Origin: Myxacorys almedinensis A
Lineage (GTDB): Bacteria > Cyanobacteriota > Cyanobacteriia > Leptolyngbyales > Leptolyngbyaceae
Length of the DNA stretch: 64,000 bases
NCBI RefSeq assembly: GCF_010091945.1
Contig: NZ_WVIE01000005.1
Span: 1 to 64,000 of the forward strand
Reading direction: 5' to 3'
Shown here: in pieces, positions 44,945-54,558 of the stretch
Numbering within the stretch: the first letter of the stretch is position 1
Layout of the letters: each line of letters begins with the position of its first letter
The notes under the pieces: model-generated
What the model was told of the DNA's origin: nothing
What the model saw: the letters and a program-made list of their open reading frames with translations, nothing else
The model's database searches: none
Position numbers and translations under genes: made by a program

Positions 44945-45925
44945 TCACCCATGGTGGATCTTTCCATTGGGCATAATCGCCCCCGATAGTTTCGCTCCCG
45001 TCATTTTTACCATTACTCGATCGTCGAACCCTACTTTTGCCCCGCGCAAGTTTGCCCCGCGCAAGTCTGCCCCACTCAAATCGGCTCCAATCAAATTCGC
45101 GTCCTGCAAATCGGCTCCACACAAATTCGCTTCTAACAAATTCGCCCGAAATAGATTTGCCCGTTGCAACTTTGCGCCTTCTAAGTTGACCTTATGCATG
45201 AAAGCGTCACTCAGATTCGCGTTCGTTAAATCAGCACGACTGAGGTTATAACCAGATAAGTCTTTTTCTTGAAGATCTCGTCCGCTCAGATCTGCCCCAG
45301 TACAATCGCGCTCTTGAGGGCGAGAAGGGGTTTTCGGCATTTGGTGATACTCTGCCCGATAATGAGACTGCCGATAGTAGTTTGACTGAGACGACGGATC
45401 TCCCTGCTGAGCCGCTTGGCTTTGGGGCGGTTTGTGATACTCCGAGCGATACTGCGACTGTGAATAATAATCTTGGTAGTTTTGCGACTGCTGCGCCGTT
45501 TGCCTGTTGGCTGTCTGTCCATTGGTCTTCTGACCATGTTGAGAAGATTGCCCATGGCTAGACTGCTCGTTTTGAGGTGGCTGCCGGTTATACGACTGGT
45601 GACGGTGATAATAGTGAGATTGATAGTAGGTCTGCCGAGGTTCACTCTTGGTCGGTTCTTGCGATCGCGCCGTTTGGGGCTGAGGCGTTGGGTTGCGATT
45701 AGCGCTTGTCACACCTTTGGAAGAACCCTGCTTTCGCAACACATCACGAGCGTGGTTGAGTTCCTTAATTTTGGCTTCTGCTTTTTGCACCAAGCGCGGA
45801 TTATCCTTCGGCACACGGTCAGGATGCCAAACAAATACCAGATCTTTATACGCCTGGTTTACTTCCTCCCAGGGTGCATCGGGTTCAAGACCCAACACTT
45901 GATAACACCGTTCTAGTTCTCCCAT
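44945..45925 (-). CDS. DnaJ-domain protein with C-terminal pentapeptide repeats
   Basis: A 326-residue three-part protein. Residues 1-65 are a J domain (CYQVLGLEPDAPWEEVNQAY, with the HPD motif in VWHPDRVPKD) that would stimulate DnaK. Residues about 70-205 are a low-complexity Gln/Ser/Tyr/Asn-rich linker with local repeats (YYSQSQYRSEYHKPP and YYRQSHYRAEYHQMP). Residues about 210-310 are pentapeptide repeats A(D/N)Lxx (e.g. LIGADLSGADLRGANLRGAK), predicted to form a quadrilateral beta helix. The combination is cyanobacterial; its client is unknown. Confidence 0.9.
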   Translation of the reverse strand: MGELERCYQVLGLEPDAPWEEVNQAYKDLVFVWHPDRVPKDNPRLVQKAEAKIKELNHARDVLRKQGSSKGVTSANRNPTPQPQTARSQEPTKSEPRQTYYQSHYYHRHQSYNRQPPQNEQSSHGQSSQHGQKTNGQTANRQTAQQSQNYQDYYSQSQYRSEYHKPPQSQAAQQGDPSSQSNYYRQSHYRAEYHQMPKTPSRPQERDCTGADLSGRDLQEKDLSGYNLSRADLTNANLSDAFMHKVNLEGAKLQRANLFRANLLEANLCGADLQDANLIGADLSGADLRGANLRGAKVGFDDRVMVKMTGAKLSGAIMPNGKIHHG

Positions 45926-46120
45926 CTACTTCACCATCCGACTAGCCCGAAGTTTACAAGAACTGTGCACTCGCTTACCATGCCCCCTCGTGAAGTAGCC
46001 ATCGCGCGTTTGATCTAGTCTAGTCGCAACTCTTGCCTCCTGTGTCTATGTACAGACTGATTTAATCTCATTAACCCAAGGATTAGCAAATTTAATGGCA
46101 ACCCCCCTTTAGATTCCAAT

Positions 46121-46143
46121 AAAAAAGGGACGGCAACCGTCCC
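46121..46143 (-). terminator. Intrinsic terminator of polysaccharide operon
   Basis: On the minus strand GGGACGG pairs with CCGTCCC around a 3-nt loop and is followed by six T. It lies 27 bp past the SLBB gene stop. Confidence 0.92.
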
Positions 46144-46169
46144 CAAGGGTGTCTAACCAGATAACAGGT

Positions 46170-47669
46170 TTAGCGGAAAAGATTAAAGATACCAAATACG
46201 CTTCCCAGAGGGTTAAGAACGGTTCCCAAAACTCCACCCAGGGTGGCTAAGCCATTTTTTCCAACCACGATCGTATCGTTATTCCGCAATGCTGGATTAT
46301 TGGCAGAATTAATGCCTTGCTTAAAGTCAACGGCGAGTTGACGCCGATCCACCGTTCCGTTGGGCTGGAGTCGTAGAAACTCAACGCGGCTTTTCCGAGA
46401 ACTGGTGACAAACCCGCCTGCTGCCAAGATTGCCTGATTCATTGGCGTGTTGGGCGGCACCTGAATCTGACCGGGTTTACCCACTTCACCCACTACGTTG
46501 ACCGTGATTGAGTCGGGTGAGAAACTGGCACGAGATACCGTTGCGGCATCTTCCGGGGAGAGGGCTACCGCCGTTGGGATCACGATGCGATCGCCCTGCT
46601 GCAAGCGCACATCTTGCTTTGCATCCCCCGCTTTCAGCAGATTCATCAAGTTCACCTTAATGCTCTGTTCAGAGCCGTCTCGTGCCGTTCGCTTCACCTC
46701 AATGTCACGGATATCAGCCCGTTCGGTGATGCCTCCAGCAATCTGAATTGCCCGCGTAACAGTCGGCGCTTTTACCTTTGCCGCTACTGCCGTTTGTCCA
46801 TTTGCCGCAGCATCTCCCACCGGAACCTGTTCGCCAACGACACTATGAGGACCAGGACGGTTGACTTCTCCAGCCACAATAATGTCGATCGGTTCATTAT
46901 TGCTAGACTCTAGCGTTGTGCCTGCAAAATCGTTGCCCATCGCCGTGGTTGCCGCAGCAGCAGGCACAAGAATGCTATCTCCATCGCGCAGTTGAATATC
47001 TTGGCTCAAGTCGCCCGACTTCAACAGCGCTTGCAGGTTGACCGTGATCGGCGTTGTGCCAGCGTTGGTTCCAGGCAAACGGCGCAGAATCTGAACTCTC
47101 TGAATATCGGCGCTTTGGGTTAATCCGCCTGCCAGTTGCAGCATTTTTGTTAGGGTTGGCGCTCCGGCTTCCGCAAGGGATGTAGCGTAGGCTCCTGGGC
47201 GAGTCACTTCGCCCGAAACGGCAATCTGTACTGGACGAGAACTCATTAAACTTACCGTCACCACTGGGCGAGTCAGCCATTCTTGGTAGCGAGACTCGAT
47301 CGCGCTGGATGCCTGACGCAGGGTTAAGCCTCCGACTCGCACCGATCCAGCCAGGGGCAAATTGAGTGAGCCATCAGCCAGCACCTGATATTCGCCACTA
47401 TATTCAGGCACACCGAATACGTCTAGTTTGATCTTGTCTCCAGCACCTAGCAGATAGCTTTGATCCACCACTGGCGCGCTGGCTGGCGCAGAGATTGGGG
47501 CAGGTATATTGCTAGGCGGTAAGGCTCCGCTTCCTGGAGGAGCCGTCTGCGCGATCGCGGGGGCAGCAACCCCAGTTAACCCAAGCACCATTGCCACCAT
47601 CCACGACCCTGAAAATTTTGCTGTCGAACCTTTTAAGCTGACCTTTCTAACGGCTGATAGTTCAATCAT
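46170..47669 (-). CDS. Polysaccharide export protein (Wza-like, SLBB domains)
   Basis: A 499-residue exported protein: signal peptide (VAMVLGLTGVAAPAIAQ), the Poly_export domain SYLLGAGDKIKLDVFGVPEY (about 68-140), and three SLBB modules that each start VxGEVxxPGxx (residues about 160, 262 and 393). It would form an outer-membrane or periplasmic conduit for exopolysaccharide or capsule. The gene starts 7 bp after the adjacent glycosyltransferase stop, as last gene of the operon. The C-terminus is short and hydrophobic (LNPLGSVFGIFNLFR). Confidence 0.9.
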   Translation of the reverse strand: MIELSAVRKVSLKGSTAKFSGSWMVAMVLGLTGVAAPAIAQTAPPGSGALPPSNIPAPISAPASAPVVDQSYLLGAGDKIKLDVFGVPEYSGEYQVLADGSLNLPLAGSVRVGGLTLRQASSAIESRYQEWLTRPVVTVSLMSSRPVQIAVSGEVTRPGAYATSLAEAGAPTLTKMLQLAGGLTQSADIQRVQILRRLPGTNAGTTPITVNLQALLKSGDLSQDIQLRDGDSILVPAAAATTAMGNDFAGTTLESSNNEPIDIIVAGEVNRPGPHSVVGEQVPVGDAAANGQTAVAAKVKAPTVTRAIQIAGGITERADIRDIEVKRTARDGSEQSIKVNLMNLLKAGDAKQDVRLQQGDRIVIPTAVALSPEDAATVSRASFSPDSITVNVVGEVGKPGQIQVPPNTPMNQAILAAGGFVTSSRKSRVEFLRLQPNGTVDRRQLAVDFKQGINSANNPALRNNDTIVVGKNGLATLGGVLGTVLNPLGSVFGIFNLFR

Positions 47670-47676
47670 GTTGTAA

Positions 47677-48798
47677 TCACTCTTCTTCTAAGCGCATAGA
47701 GCTTGAGTCAGGTCTTTGATGCCCCGAACCAAACCTCTGTGTAGTCGCATCCTTGTAAACGGCTAGGGTTTCTTGATGCACCCGGTCGATCTTGAGCCAC
47801 TCTAAGTTTTTTTGAGCCGCCTGTTTCCAGCATTCTAACTGAGTAGGACTGTTCAGCAAGCTAGAAAGTGCCATAGAAAGAGCCGATACATCTTTCGGGG
47901 GCACTAAAAGCCCTGCTTTGCCGCCCTCCAGTGCTTCGGGTGTGCCATCTACTTCAGAAGCAACGATCGCACATCCAGCTTCTCGCGCTTCAGACAAGAC
48001 CAATCCAAATGGTTCTCGACTAGATGCCAAAACAAAAATATCTGTTGAGAGCAAATAGCGCTGAGGCTCTGGCTGGAAACCCTCGAAATGAATGCGGTCT
48101 GCACAGAAGGCAATTGCAGCCTGCCGCTCAAACACCGCCCGATCCGCACCATCTCCTACCAAATATAAATGAGCATCTGGATTGGCGTCAGCTATCTGCA
48201 CAAAGGCTTCAATTAACTCGGCGATGCCTTTACGGTAGAACATACCTGCTACAGTCGTGATGGCAGGGCGCTTTAGGGGCATTGGCTCGGTTTCACTCAA
48301 GGCAGGCTGACGAGGCGTTCCTATAGTGCCATTTGATACTACGCGAATTTTTTGCTGAGGCACCCTGCGCCGACTGATAGATTCGGCAACGGGCAGACTA
48401 ACGGCAATCAAGCGATCGGCAAGCCCCATTAAGATCGAGGCACGGGCATACTCGTTATGCAGCGTAGAGACAAGAGCGTAGCCTTTTCCTTCAAACTTAC
48501 AAACATAGGCAATGACGGCTCCGGTCATCATGTGGACATGAACAACATCTGGCTTAAATTGCTCAATGATGCGGCGAAAGTTGAGTATTGCTTTGAATAT
48601 TTGAATTGGGTTTCGGCGCTGATCTAAGTAAAAATGCTGAACTCTATACTGCTTCATTAGAGCTTCATATTCGCCCCCTCTGGAGGCAACAGCAACCGTT
48701 AGCCCTGCCTGAGACTGGGTGCAGACGAGATCAACCGCCACATTGATGATGCCATTGCCAATTTTTCGACAGTCATTAAGAACATGTAGAATTCGCAT
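47677..48798 (-). CDS. Glycosyltransferase family 4 (operon, gene 3)
   Basis: A 373-residue GT-B fold enzyme. MRILHVLNDCRKIGNGIINV opens the acceptor domain; the nucleotide-sugar domain has FVLASSREPFGLVLSEAREA with the Ex7E motif. The start overlaps the stop codon of the previous glycosyltransferase by 1 nt (TAATG), so translation is coupled. Confidence 0.9.
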   Translation of the reverse strand: MRILHVLNDCRKIGNGIINVAVDLVCTQSQAGLTVAVASRGGEYEALMKQYRVQHFYLDQRRNPIQIFKAILNFRRIIEQFKPDVVHVHMMTGAVIAYVCKFEGKGYALVSTLHNEYARASILMGLADRLIAVSLPVAESISRRRVPQQKIRVVSNGTIGTPRQPALSETEPMPLKRPAITTVAGMFYRKGIAELIEAFVQIADANPDAHLYLVGDGADRAVFERQAAIAFCADRIHFEGFQPEPQRYLLSTDIFVLASSREPFGLVLSEAREAGCAIVASEVDGTPEALEGGKAGLLVPPKDVSALSMALSSLLNSPTQLECWKQAAQKNLEWLKIDRVHQETLAVYKDATTQRFGSGHQRPDSSSMRLEEE

Positions 48799-49943
48799 TA
48801 GGTATCCTGCAATATTTGATGGATAATATCAACGTATTGTTTGATCACGCGATCGCTGGAAAATGCTAACGATCGAGCCTTCAAAAGTTCAGCCTGGGCG
48901 GGGTGATCTAATGTCTTAATAATTGCAGATGCCATCGCCTCCGGATCTGCGATCGCGACTAATGTGCCATAGTTGCCGTTCTCTAGAATCTCTGCTGGCC
49001 CACTTGGGCAATCTGTTGAAACAATAGATGTACCTGCCGCCATCGCCTCAGCAACTACGTTTCCAAACCCCTCATATTTAGAAGAAAGCGCAAATACAGC
49101 CGCTTTTGCCATGTAAGCATAAGGATTGTCTACAAATCCAGGCAGGGCAACATCGTCTTCGAGGCTTAAATTTTGAATCAGCTTCTCTAAGTCTGAGCGA
49201 TCGCTGCCTTCCCCCAAAATCATCAGCCGTGCAGGGCGCTGCTGTCGGACTTGCTGAAAGGCACGCACCAACGTGAAAAAATCTTTCTGAGCGACTAATC
49301 GCCCCACCCCTAAGATAACGGGTGGTTCTCCTGGGGAAAACCAGGGATGCTCTATCGGCTCTTGGATTTTTTGAAGAACGGCAGGAGTGATCACCGGGTT
49401 GTAAACCACTCGAATTTGCTCTACCGGCACGGCGATCAGGTGAGCCAAATCTTCGGCGGTTCCGTGGGATGCTGCAATTAGCCCATTGGCTTTGGGATAG
49501 AGCCAACGCACCATCTGAGCACGAATCGGAGCGATCGTATAGCGCTGGTCATCCTGAAATTGACCTGATAAAAAAGTCTGGATGCACATGACCACTCGTG
49601 TTGATACACGGGTTGATCCATGAGGTTGCGAGTTAGCCCACCACTTAGCCCATAGCGCTGAGCCAACCAGGTCTAAAGCCGAAAAAATAATGGCGGGGTT
49701 TTCATGCTGCAAATAGCGCCGCAATGCAATTGTTTTCGAGAGGACAAGGGGAAATTTGGAGCGAAGATCGACAATTCGTACAGCAGAGGGAACAAGATCT
49801 AAATAGTCTCCCTCTGCTTTTACTAAGACTAGATCAATCTTAAATCCATGTTGGCATAGACCTTCAGCTAGATGGAGCATGGCGCGTTCCGCCCCGCCGC
49901 CACTTAAATTAGGTAGAAATATACCAATAGATAGATCTGTCAC
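48798..49943 (-). CDS. Glycosyltransferase family 4 (operon, gene 2)
   Basis: I place the start at the GTG giving VTDLSIGIFLPNLSGGGAER, since the 32 upstream residues of the longest frame (from 50039) have no family similarity; 381 residues result. GGGAERAMLHLAEGL is the usual phosphate loop, and ALSSKYEGFGNVVAEAMAAG contains the Ex7E motif. The acceptor is unknown. Confidence 0.88.
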   Translation of the reverse strand: MTDLSIGIFLPNLSGGGAERAMLHLAEGLCQHGFKIDLVLVKAEGDYLDLVPSAVRIVDLRSKFPLVLSKTIALRRYLQHENPAIIFSALDLVGSALWAKWWANSQPHGSTRVSTRVVMCIQTFLSGQFQDDQRYTIAPIRAQMVRWLYPKANGLIAASHGTAEDLAHLIAVPVEQIRVVYNPVITPAVLQKIQEPIEHPWFSPGEPPVILGVGRLVAQKDFFTLVRAFQQVRQQRPARLMILGEGSDRSDLEKLIQNLSLEDDVALPGFVDNPYAYMAKAAVFALSSKYEGFGNVVAEAMAAGTSIVSTDCPSGPAEILENGNYGTLVAIADPEAMASAIIKTLDHPAQAELLKARSLAFSSDRVIKQYVDIIHQILQDT

Positions 49944-50106
49944 AACTCTGACCTCAAGCCCTTCTGTCCCCCCGCTTCTAGAGCATGGCTTGAGGTGCTG
50001 CTGATGTCCATCTCCCTTTAGCGAGACCACATATCTCATGATCGTAAGTCTTTACCCTGCCATTTGAAGTAGTCCGATAGAGCTATATTTTTGGAGAAGG
50101 AAGAAT

Positions 50107-51261
50107 TTATTCGTAAGAGGAGGAAAAAACCTTCGATTTCAGCAAAGCCGTGCTCTGTTGGTTAATAGTCTCTAGGTCAAATCGGCGGCGAGCCTCACTC
50201 TGAGCATACTGAGCGATCGCATTTGCCTGAGTGTGGTTTTGCTGACAACCTGCGATCGCATCTGCTAACATCTGCGGATCTCCTGGCTCTACTAGCCAAC
50301 CTGTCCTCTCTGGCTCAACTAATTCCAATGCCCCCCCTGCTTTTGCCGCAATCACTGGGGTTCCACACAGCATTGCTTCTACAATCACCCGCCCAAACGG
50401 TTCGGCAGCCGTGGAGGTGTGAGTTACGATGTCGCACATTTGCATCAGGGGAATGACATCAGAGCGAAAGCCTAAAAATTGGACGCGATCGCCAAGTTCT
50501 AATCGCTCAACCTGCTCGTGCAACTGCTGCACGTAGGCTTGCTCACCAAAAAGGGCATCCCCTACAAAAATAGCTGTCACGTCTGCTGAGCAACGGCTAA
50601 GAGCATCTAACAGCACATGCTGACCTTTCCATGGAGAAAGCCGACTGAAATGCCCAATCACAAATTTTCCCTCCAATCCTAAAGTAAATCGAAGGGATTT
50701 AGCTCTATCACGATTCTCCTGATATTGTGAAAGTTGAAAGCCGTTGTATACAACATACACCTTCTCGCGCTGCCCGCCCGCTTCCAAAAATGCTGCCTTA
50801 CTTGCTTCAGAATTAGCAATAACCAATGCAGCACGGTTTGCTAGGGTCACTGCTAGGCGCTGGTTGGTTAAGCTGAAATGCTCTAGAGAAAGGATATCGT
50901 GCAGGTGGTAAATCAGAGGACGCCGACTCAAAAAGCTAGCGATCGCACCTACCACTAGTGCCTTTTGTGTGTTCGCATAAATCGCATCATACTGGCGACT
51001 CAGCCGCACCACTCTAGCGCTCAGAGGCAACAGTTGCCTGACGCTTTTGACGCCAGCCAGCCAACTGCTTTCCTTACGAACTGAGATTGGTGTTTGGCTC
51101 AGTACCTGAACTGGTATATGGCTATCTTCTAGCAACTGCCGGAACGTACCATCCTCGAATAGGGCCACTAAAGAGCGATCGCGACAGCAGGCAGCAACGT
51201 CAAGCAAGCATAGTTCTGCACCCCCGACTCTGCCACTCTGGTCGAGAAAAAGAATTTTCAC
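50107..51261 (-). CDS. Glycosyltransferase family 4 (operon, gene 1)
   Basis: I place the start at the GTG giving VKILFLDQSGRVGGAELCLL, 45 bp into the longest frame; 384 residues. The N-terminal loop GRVGGAELCLLD and the C-terminal TAAEPFGRVIVEAMLCGTP with Ex7E are typical. It leads the run of three glycosyltransferases and the SLBB export gene, all on the minus strand. Confidence 0.88.
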   Translation of the reverse strand: MKILFLDQSGRVGGAELCLLDVAACCRDRSLVALFEDGTFRQLLEDSHIPVQVLSQTPISVRKESSWLAGVKSVRQLLPLSARVVRLSRQYDAIYANTQKALVVGAIASFLSRRPLIYHLHDILSLEHFSLTNQRLAVTLANRAALVIANSEASKAAFLEAGGQREKVYVVYNGFQLSQYQENRDRAKSLRFTLGLEGKFVIGHFSRLSPWKGQHVLLDALSRCSADVTAIFVGDALFGEQAYVQQLHEQVERLELGDRVQFLGFRSDVIPLMQMCDIVTHTSTAAEPFGRVIVEAMLCGTPVIAAKAGGALELVEPERTGWLVEPGDPQMLADAIAGCQQNHTQANAIAQYAQSEARRRFDLETINQQSTALLKSKVFSSSYE

Positions 51262-51325
51262 AAGAACTACAGCACTAAACAGATTTCCAGTTGATGGGGC
51301 TAGCAAAGCCTCAAACTTTCAAGAC

Positions 51326-51523
51326 CTAGCCTTCTATAGATTCTAGCCAGTTGTAAATTCGATCTAGCTGGTCTAAAGTGATCAGCCCATACTGCCATAA
51401 AATCATGGGTAGAGGTCCTGGGTTCTGTTCACGGTATCTCAAAGCAAGAGAAATCGATGCCGTAGATAGCGCAAGCTCATCGTGTAAAAAGCAAATAAAT
51501 CTAGAGTGTTTTGCAAGTGCCAT
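51326..51523 (-). CDS. DUF2949 family protein
   Basis: A 65-residue protein from the ATG giving MALAKHSRFICFL; an earlier in-frame ATG would add a few residues. The core LHDELALSTASISLALRYRE followed by LPMILWQYGLITLDQLDRIY matches the cyanobacterial DUF2949 family as I remember it. Function unknown. It lies 64 bp upstream of the glycosyltransferase operon on the same strand and might be co-transcribed. Confidence 0.75.
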   Translation of the reverse strand: MALAKHSRFICFLHDELALSTASISLALRYREQNPGPLPMILWQYGLITLDQLDRIYNWLESIEG

Positions 51524-52050
51524 TGTCACATCCATACAGTGAGATACATTATTGGCAAACAAACTTAGCTATAAGCAAGAGAATGGTTCAGTCTTTGATC
51601 TGGACTATGTACTTGACTGAATAAAACCAATCTGAGATCGCAGGAGCGGACTGGAAACAGAAGGATAGCGTCAGCAATTTGAAGATCAAATCAAGTTAAA
51701 CAATAGGATTTTTAGCAAACTTGTTGATTTCAGCCACCAGTCCTACACCCACGCAAATGTACTAATTTAGACGTCGCTTTTAAGGAAACCCACTTAAGGT
51801 GATAAGGATAATCGCCAGCTATAAATCGAACCTCTATCTATAGAGCGATTGCCCGGAGGTATTTCTTAAGGCACGTAACGAAATTTGAGTGTCAAGGTAT
51901 CTAAAAGAACATTCATCAAGCGATCGCACTGTCAAAACCAACCTGAGTCGCTTCAGATTGTAGCAAAATTCCTTAAAAAATTAACAATTTAGCAAATCGC
52001 GGTGCTAACTGAGCCATCCGCGCAATAGGCATGGAGTGTTAATACCAGTC
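51524..52050. other. Intergenic region without visible genes
   Basis: About 490 bp of AT-rich spacer with no supported open frame or RNA fold. It separates the DUF2949 gene from the 3' end of the DUF192 gene and presumably carries the promoter of the former. Confidence 0.4.
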
Positions 52051-52641
52051 TTAATTTCTTTGGGCTTCATTCACGCTGAAAAATTCTACTGGGATGCGAT
52101 CGCCAACCTTTAGTTTTAGTTCGGCAGCCCGCCCCCCTGCCAACTCAATCACTTGGTCAATGTTTCCCATCCGAGGACCATAGGTAGGGCAAGGAGCCGC
52201 TTGACAAGGAGGCACGTCATTCGCGATATATTTCACTACACCCTGATGCAAAAACACCATATCCAGGTTGATCAGCGTATTCTTCATCCAAAATTGCGTT
52301 GGACGCGCCGGCTCGAAGATGAATAGCATGCCGCGATTTGCCGCTAGACTGGTTCGATTCATTAATCCAATTTCTTGCTCTCGGGCAGTTCTCGCAACTT
52401 CTAGACTAATGGGCTGCCCCTCAATTTGAATTTGTGCTGTGATGGGTAACATTTGCCCTAAAGCGGTGCTTGCTTCTGCAACAGCAACCGAATCGGACGG
52501 CTGGGATGCCTGAAATAGCGTGCATCCCACTAGTAGTAAACTTAGCCCCAGCCCAACGAACCCGATTTGATACCCTAATTTATTTTGAAACTTAGTCCTC
52601 AATAACTTAGTCCTCAATTTAGTCTGACGCACTCGTAGCAC
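52051..52641 (-). CDS. DUF192 lipoprotein
   Basis: A 196-residue protein with a lipoprotein signal (GLGLSLLLVGC) and a complete DUF192 domain: LEVARTAREQEIGLMNRTSL, GMLFIFEPARPTQFWMKNT and VVKYIANDVPPCQAAPCPTY. DUF192 proteins are small beta-barrel proteins of unsettled function, often surface-exposed. The N-terminus has an in-frame 15-bp duplication that yields LRTKLLRTK. It starts 9 bp after the nblR-like gene, so both probably form an operon. Confidence 0.88.
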   Translation of the reverse strand: MLRVRQTKLRTKLLRTKFQNKLGYQIGFVGLGLSLLLVGCTLFQASQPSDSVAVAEASTALGQMLPITAQIQIEGQPISLEVARTAREQEIGLMNRTSLAANRGMLFIFEPARPTQFWMKNTLINLDMVFLHQGVVKYIANDVPPCQAAPCPTYGPRMGNIDQVIELAGGRAAELKLKVGDRIPVEFFSVNEAQRN

Positions 52642-52650
52642 CTTAACCCT

Positions 52651-53349
52651 TTATGACTCTCTTAAAACATATCCCACGCCGCGCACAGTTTGAATAAGTC
52701 GCTTCTCGCCCTCATCCTCAATTTTCAACCGCAAATACCGGACGTATACTTCTATAACGTTTGACTCACCCACAAAGTCATAACCCCACACATTCTCTAA
52801 AATCTGTTCACGGGTTAGCACCTCGCGGGGATGCTCCATCAAATATTTAAGCAGTTCAAATTCTTTCATCGTCAGGTCGATTGCCCGTCCATTACGTAAG
52901 GCGCGGCGGGTGGCAAGATCTAACGCCAAATCACCAAATCTCAATTGCTCGGCGCTGGGCGTATCAGGCTTGAGATAAAGCTGAACGAGCTTGAGAAATT
53001 CGTCACTGCGATAGGGCTTCAGAAAATAGTCATCGGCTCCTGCTTCTAGACACGCGACGCGATCGTCAACCGCATCGCGTGCCATCAAAAGCAACACAGG
53101 CGCACGCGCACCAGAACTGCGGAAATCTTGACAAAATGATAATCCTGATTCTCCTATTGTCAATAAGCGATCGACGACGACTAAGGCAGGGCTTCGTTCG
53201 AGAGCTTGCCGTAATCCTGAAAAGGCGTCGTGAACCACGATCGTGTCATATCCAGACTCTTTGAGGTCAAGGCTGACATGCTGCGCCAGTGCCTCGTCGG
53301 TTTCGACGATCAGGACACAAGGTGTAGATTCGAGAGAGATAGTGCTCAT
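52651..53349 (-). CDS. nblR: OmpR-family response regulator, NblR-like
   Basis: A 232-residue response regulator: receiver domain and a C-terminal winged helix (LTMKEFELLKYLMEHPREVL, NVWGYDFVGESNVIEVYVRY). The receiver keeps the phospho-acceptor Asp (VVVDRLLT) and the Lys (YFLKPY). It lacks the usual two acidic residues after strand 1 (VLIVETDE, with E-T) and the Thr/Ser after strand 4 (LLLMARD). This matches the atypical NblR regulators of cyanobacteria that control phycobilisome degradation and stress survival, for which phosphorylation-independent activity is reported. NblR identity is from memory of the family. Confidence 0.72.
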   Translation of the reverse strand: MSTISLESTPCVLIVETDEALAQHVSLDLKESGYDTIVVHDAFSGLRQALERSPALVVVDRLLTIGESGLSFCQDFRSSGARAPVLLLMARDAVDDRVACLEAGADDYFLKPYRSDEFLKLVQLYLKPDTPSAEQLRFGDLALDLATRRALRNGRAIDLTMKEFELLKYLMEHPREVLTREQILENVWGYDFVGESNVIEVYVRYLRLKIEDEGEKRLIQTVRGVGYVLRES

Positions 53350-53506
53350 ACGACAAACCGGAAAATCACAACAGGATCTATCTCGGTTAATTCTAAGTAT
53401 GAAGTAGGTTTTATCAGATTAGTTCCGAGCGATCGCTGCTTTTGTTGTAGCACGCATCCCCAAACCCGAATTGAAATTAACGGATTGCCTTTAGATTCAA
53501 GGGTTC

Positions 53507-54427
53507 CTAATAGCCTCGATCAGAGGGTTTTGCAATGTGAGGCAATCCCCAACCCAGTTTTTCTCGAAGAATGTGAAAAAACTCGTGGGGACGGAGCCGA
53601 ACAAATCGAACCGGGTAAGGAGATTTTTCAATGCAGACGTGATCATCGGGCAAGACATAGCAGCCTGCATTGCCGTCAGCCGTCAAAATCAAACGATTTG
53701 GCGTTGCGGGAAATAGGGTCACGGGCTGATCGTTGGCAAAGACGAGCGAGCGAGATGCCAACGAATGGGGGCAAATCGGCACCAAAATGATGACCGGTAC
53801 GCCGGGCGTAATGACTGGACCGCCTGCCGATAGTGAATAAGCTGTTGAGCCTGTTGGGGTTGACAGAATTAGCCCATCTGCTGCAATGTCTACGCGAGTA
53901 TGGTTTCCAACTTCAACTTCAAAATGACACATGCTTGTCAGCGGCTCTCGATGAAGCACCATCTCATTTAGGCAGAGCGCTTCCCAGAGCATGGTGCCCT
54001 GCCGAAGAATCTGTACTCTGAGCATGGTTCGTTCTTCAATTTCATAGTTGTTGCTGATCAGACATTCGATCGCTTCAGGCAGCTTATCGAGCAGAATTTC
54101 GGTTAGAAATCCCATGTGCCCGGTGTTGACCGCGAGGAGCGGAATGTTGCAAAAAGCCACCTGGCGACAGGCAGAAAGCACCGTGCCATCTCCCCCCAAT
54201 ACGATCGCAAACTTCATATCTGCATCAAATCCAGGAGGCATCAATCGATCGATCGGCGTGTGACACACCGGACTCTCTGGCGTCGCATAGCCCAAGATGC
54301 CTCCTGCTCCAGTTGCTAAGACGACCTCCCACCCACGACCCCGAAATTCATCGTCTAGCTCTTGAGCAACCTGACAAGCGATCGGTTTGTCATCGTTGTA
54401 AATAATGCCAACCTTAGACGAGCGCAT
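53507..54427 (-). CDS. nadK: NAD kinase
   Basis: A 306-residue enzyme making NADP from NAD. The GGDGT motif ([15 protein letters not shown], near residue 78), the NE/D motif [10 protein letters not shown] and the Gly-rich [15 protein letters not shown] are all present. It is one of the two NadK forms usual in cyanobacteria; I cannot tell which. It lies 157 bp upstream of the nblR-like gene on the same strand. Confidence 0.95.
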   Translation of the reverse strand: MRSSKVGIIYNDDKPIACQVAQELDDEFRGRGWEVVLATGAGGILGYATPESPVCHTPIDRLMPPGFDADMKFAIVLGGDGTVLSACRQVAFCNIPLLAVNTGHMGFLTEILLDKLPEAIECLISNNYEIEERTMLRVQILRQGTMLWEALCLNEMVLHREPLTSMCHFEVEVGNHTRVDIAADGLILSTPTGSTAYSLSAGGPVITPGVPVIILVPICPHSLASRSLVFANDQPVTLFPATPNRLILTADGNAGCYVLPDDHVCIEKSPYPVRFVRLRPHEFFHILREKLGWGLPHIAKPSDRGY

Positions 54428-54558
54428 ACTAAATTGTAGTAAGAGAAAAGATGAACGCTTTGTCGTTGATGAATAAAATGATCAGTTACTTAACGATCAA
54501 TTTAAAGAAACAGATTAAGGCTGCAAAAGTTGTTCATCCTTCTGCCTAGCTATATTTC

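Noticed and set aside
53230-53790. Plus-strand frame of 186 codons
   Set aside because: It is antisense to nadK and the nblR-like gene; no motif or ribosome-binding site supports it.
54451-54549. 32-codon plus-strand frame between nadK and ycf39
   Set aside because: Weak ribosome-binding site and no recognisable features; chance frames of this size are common.
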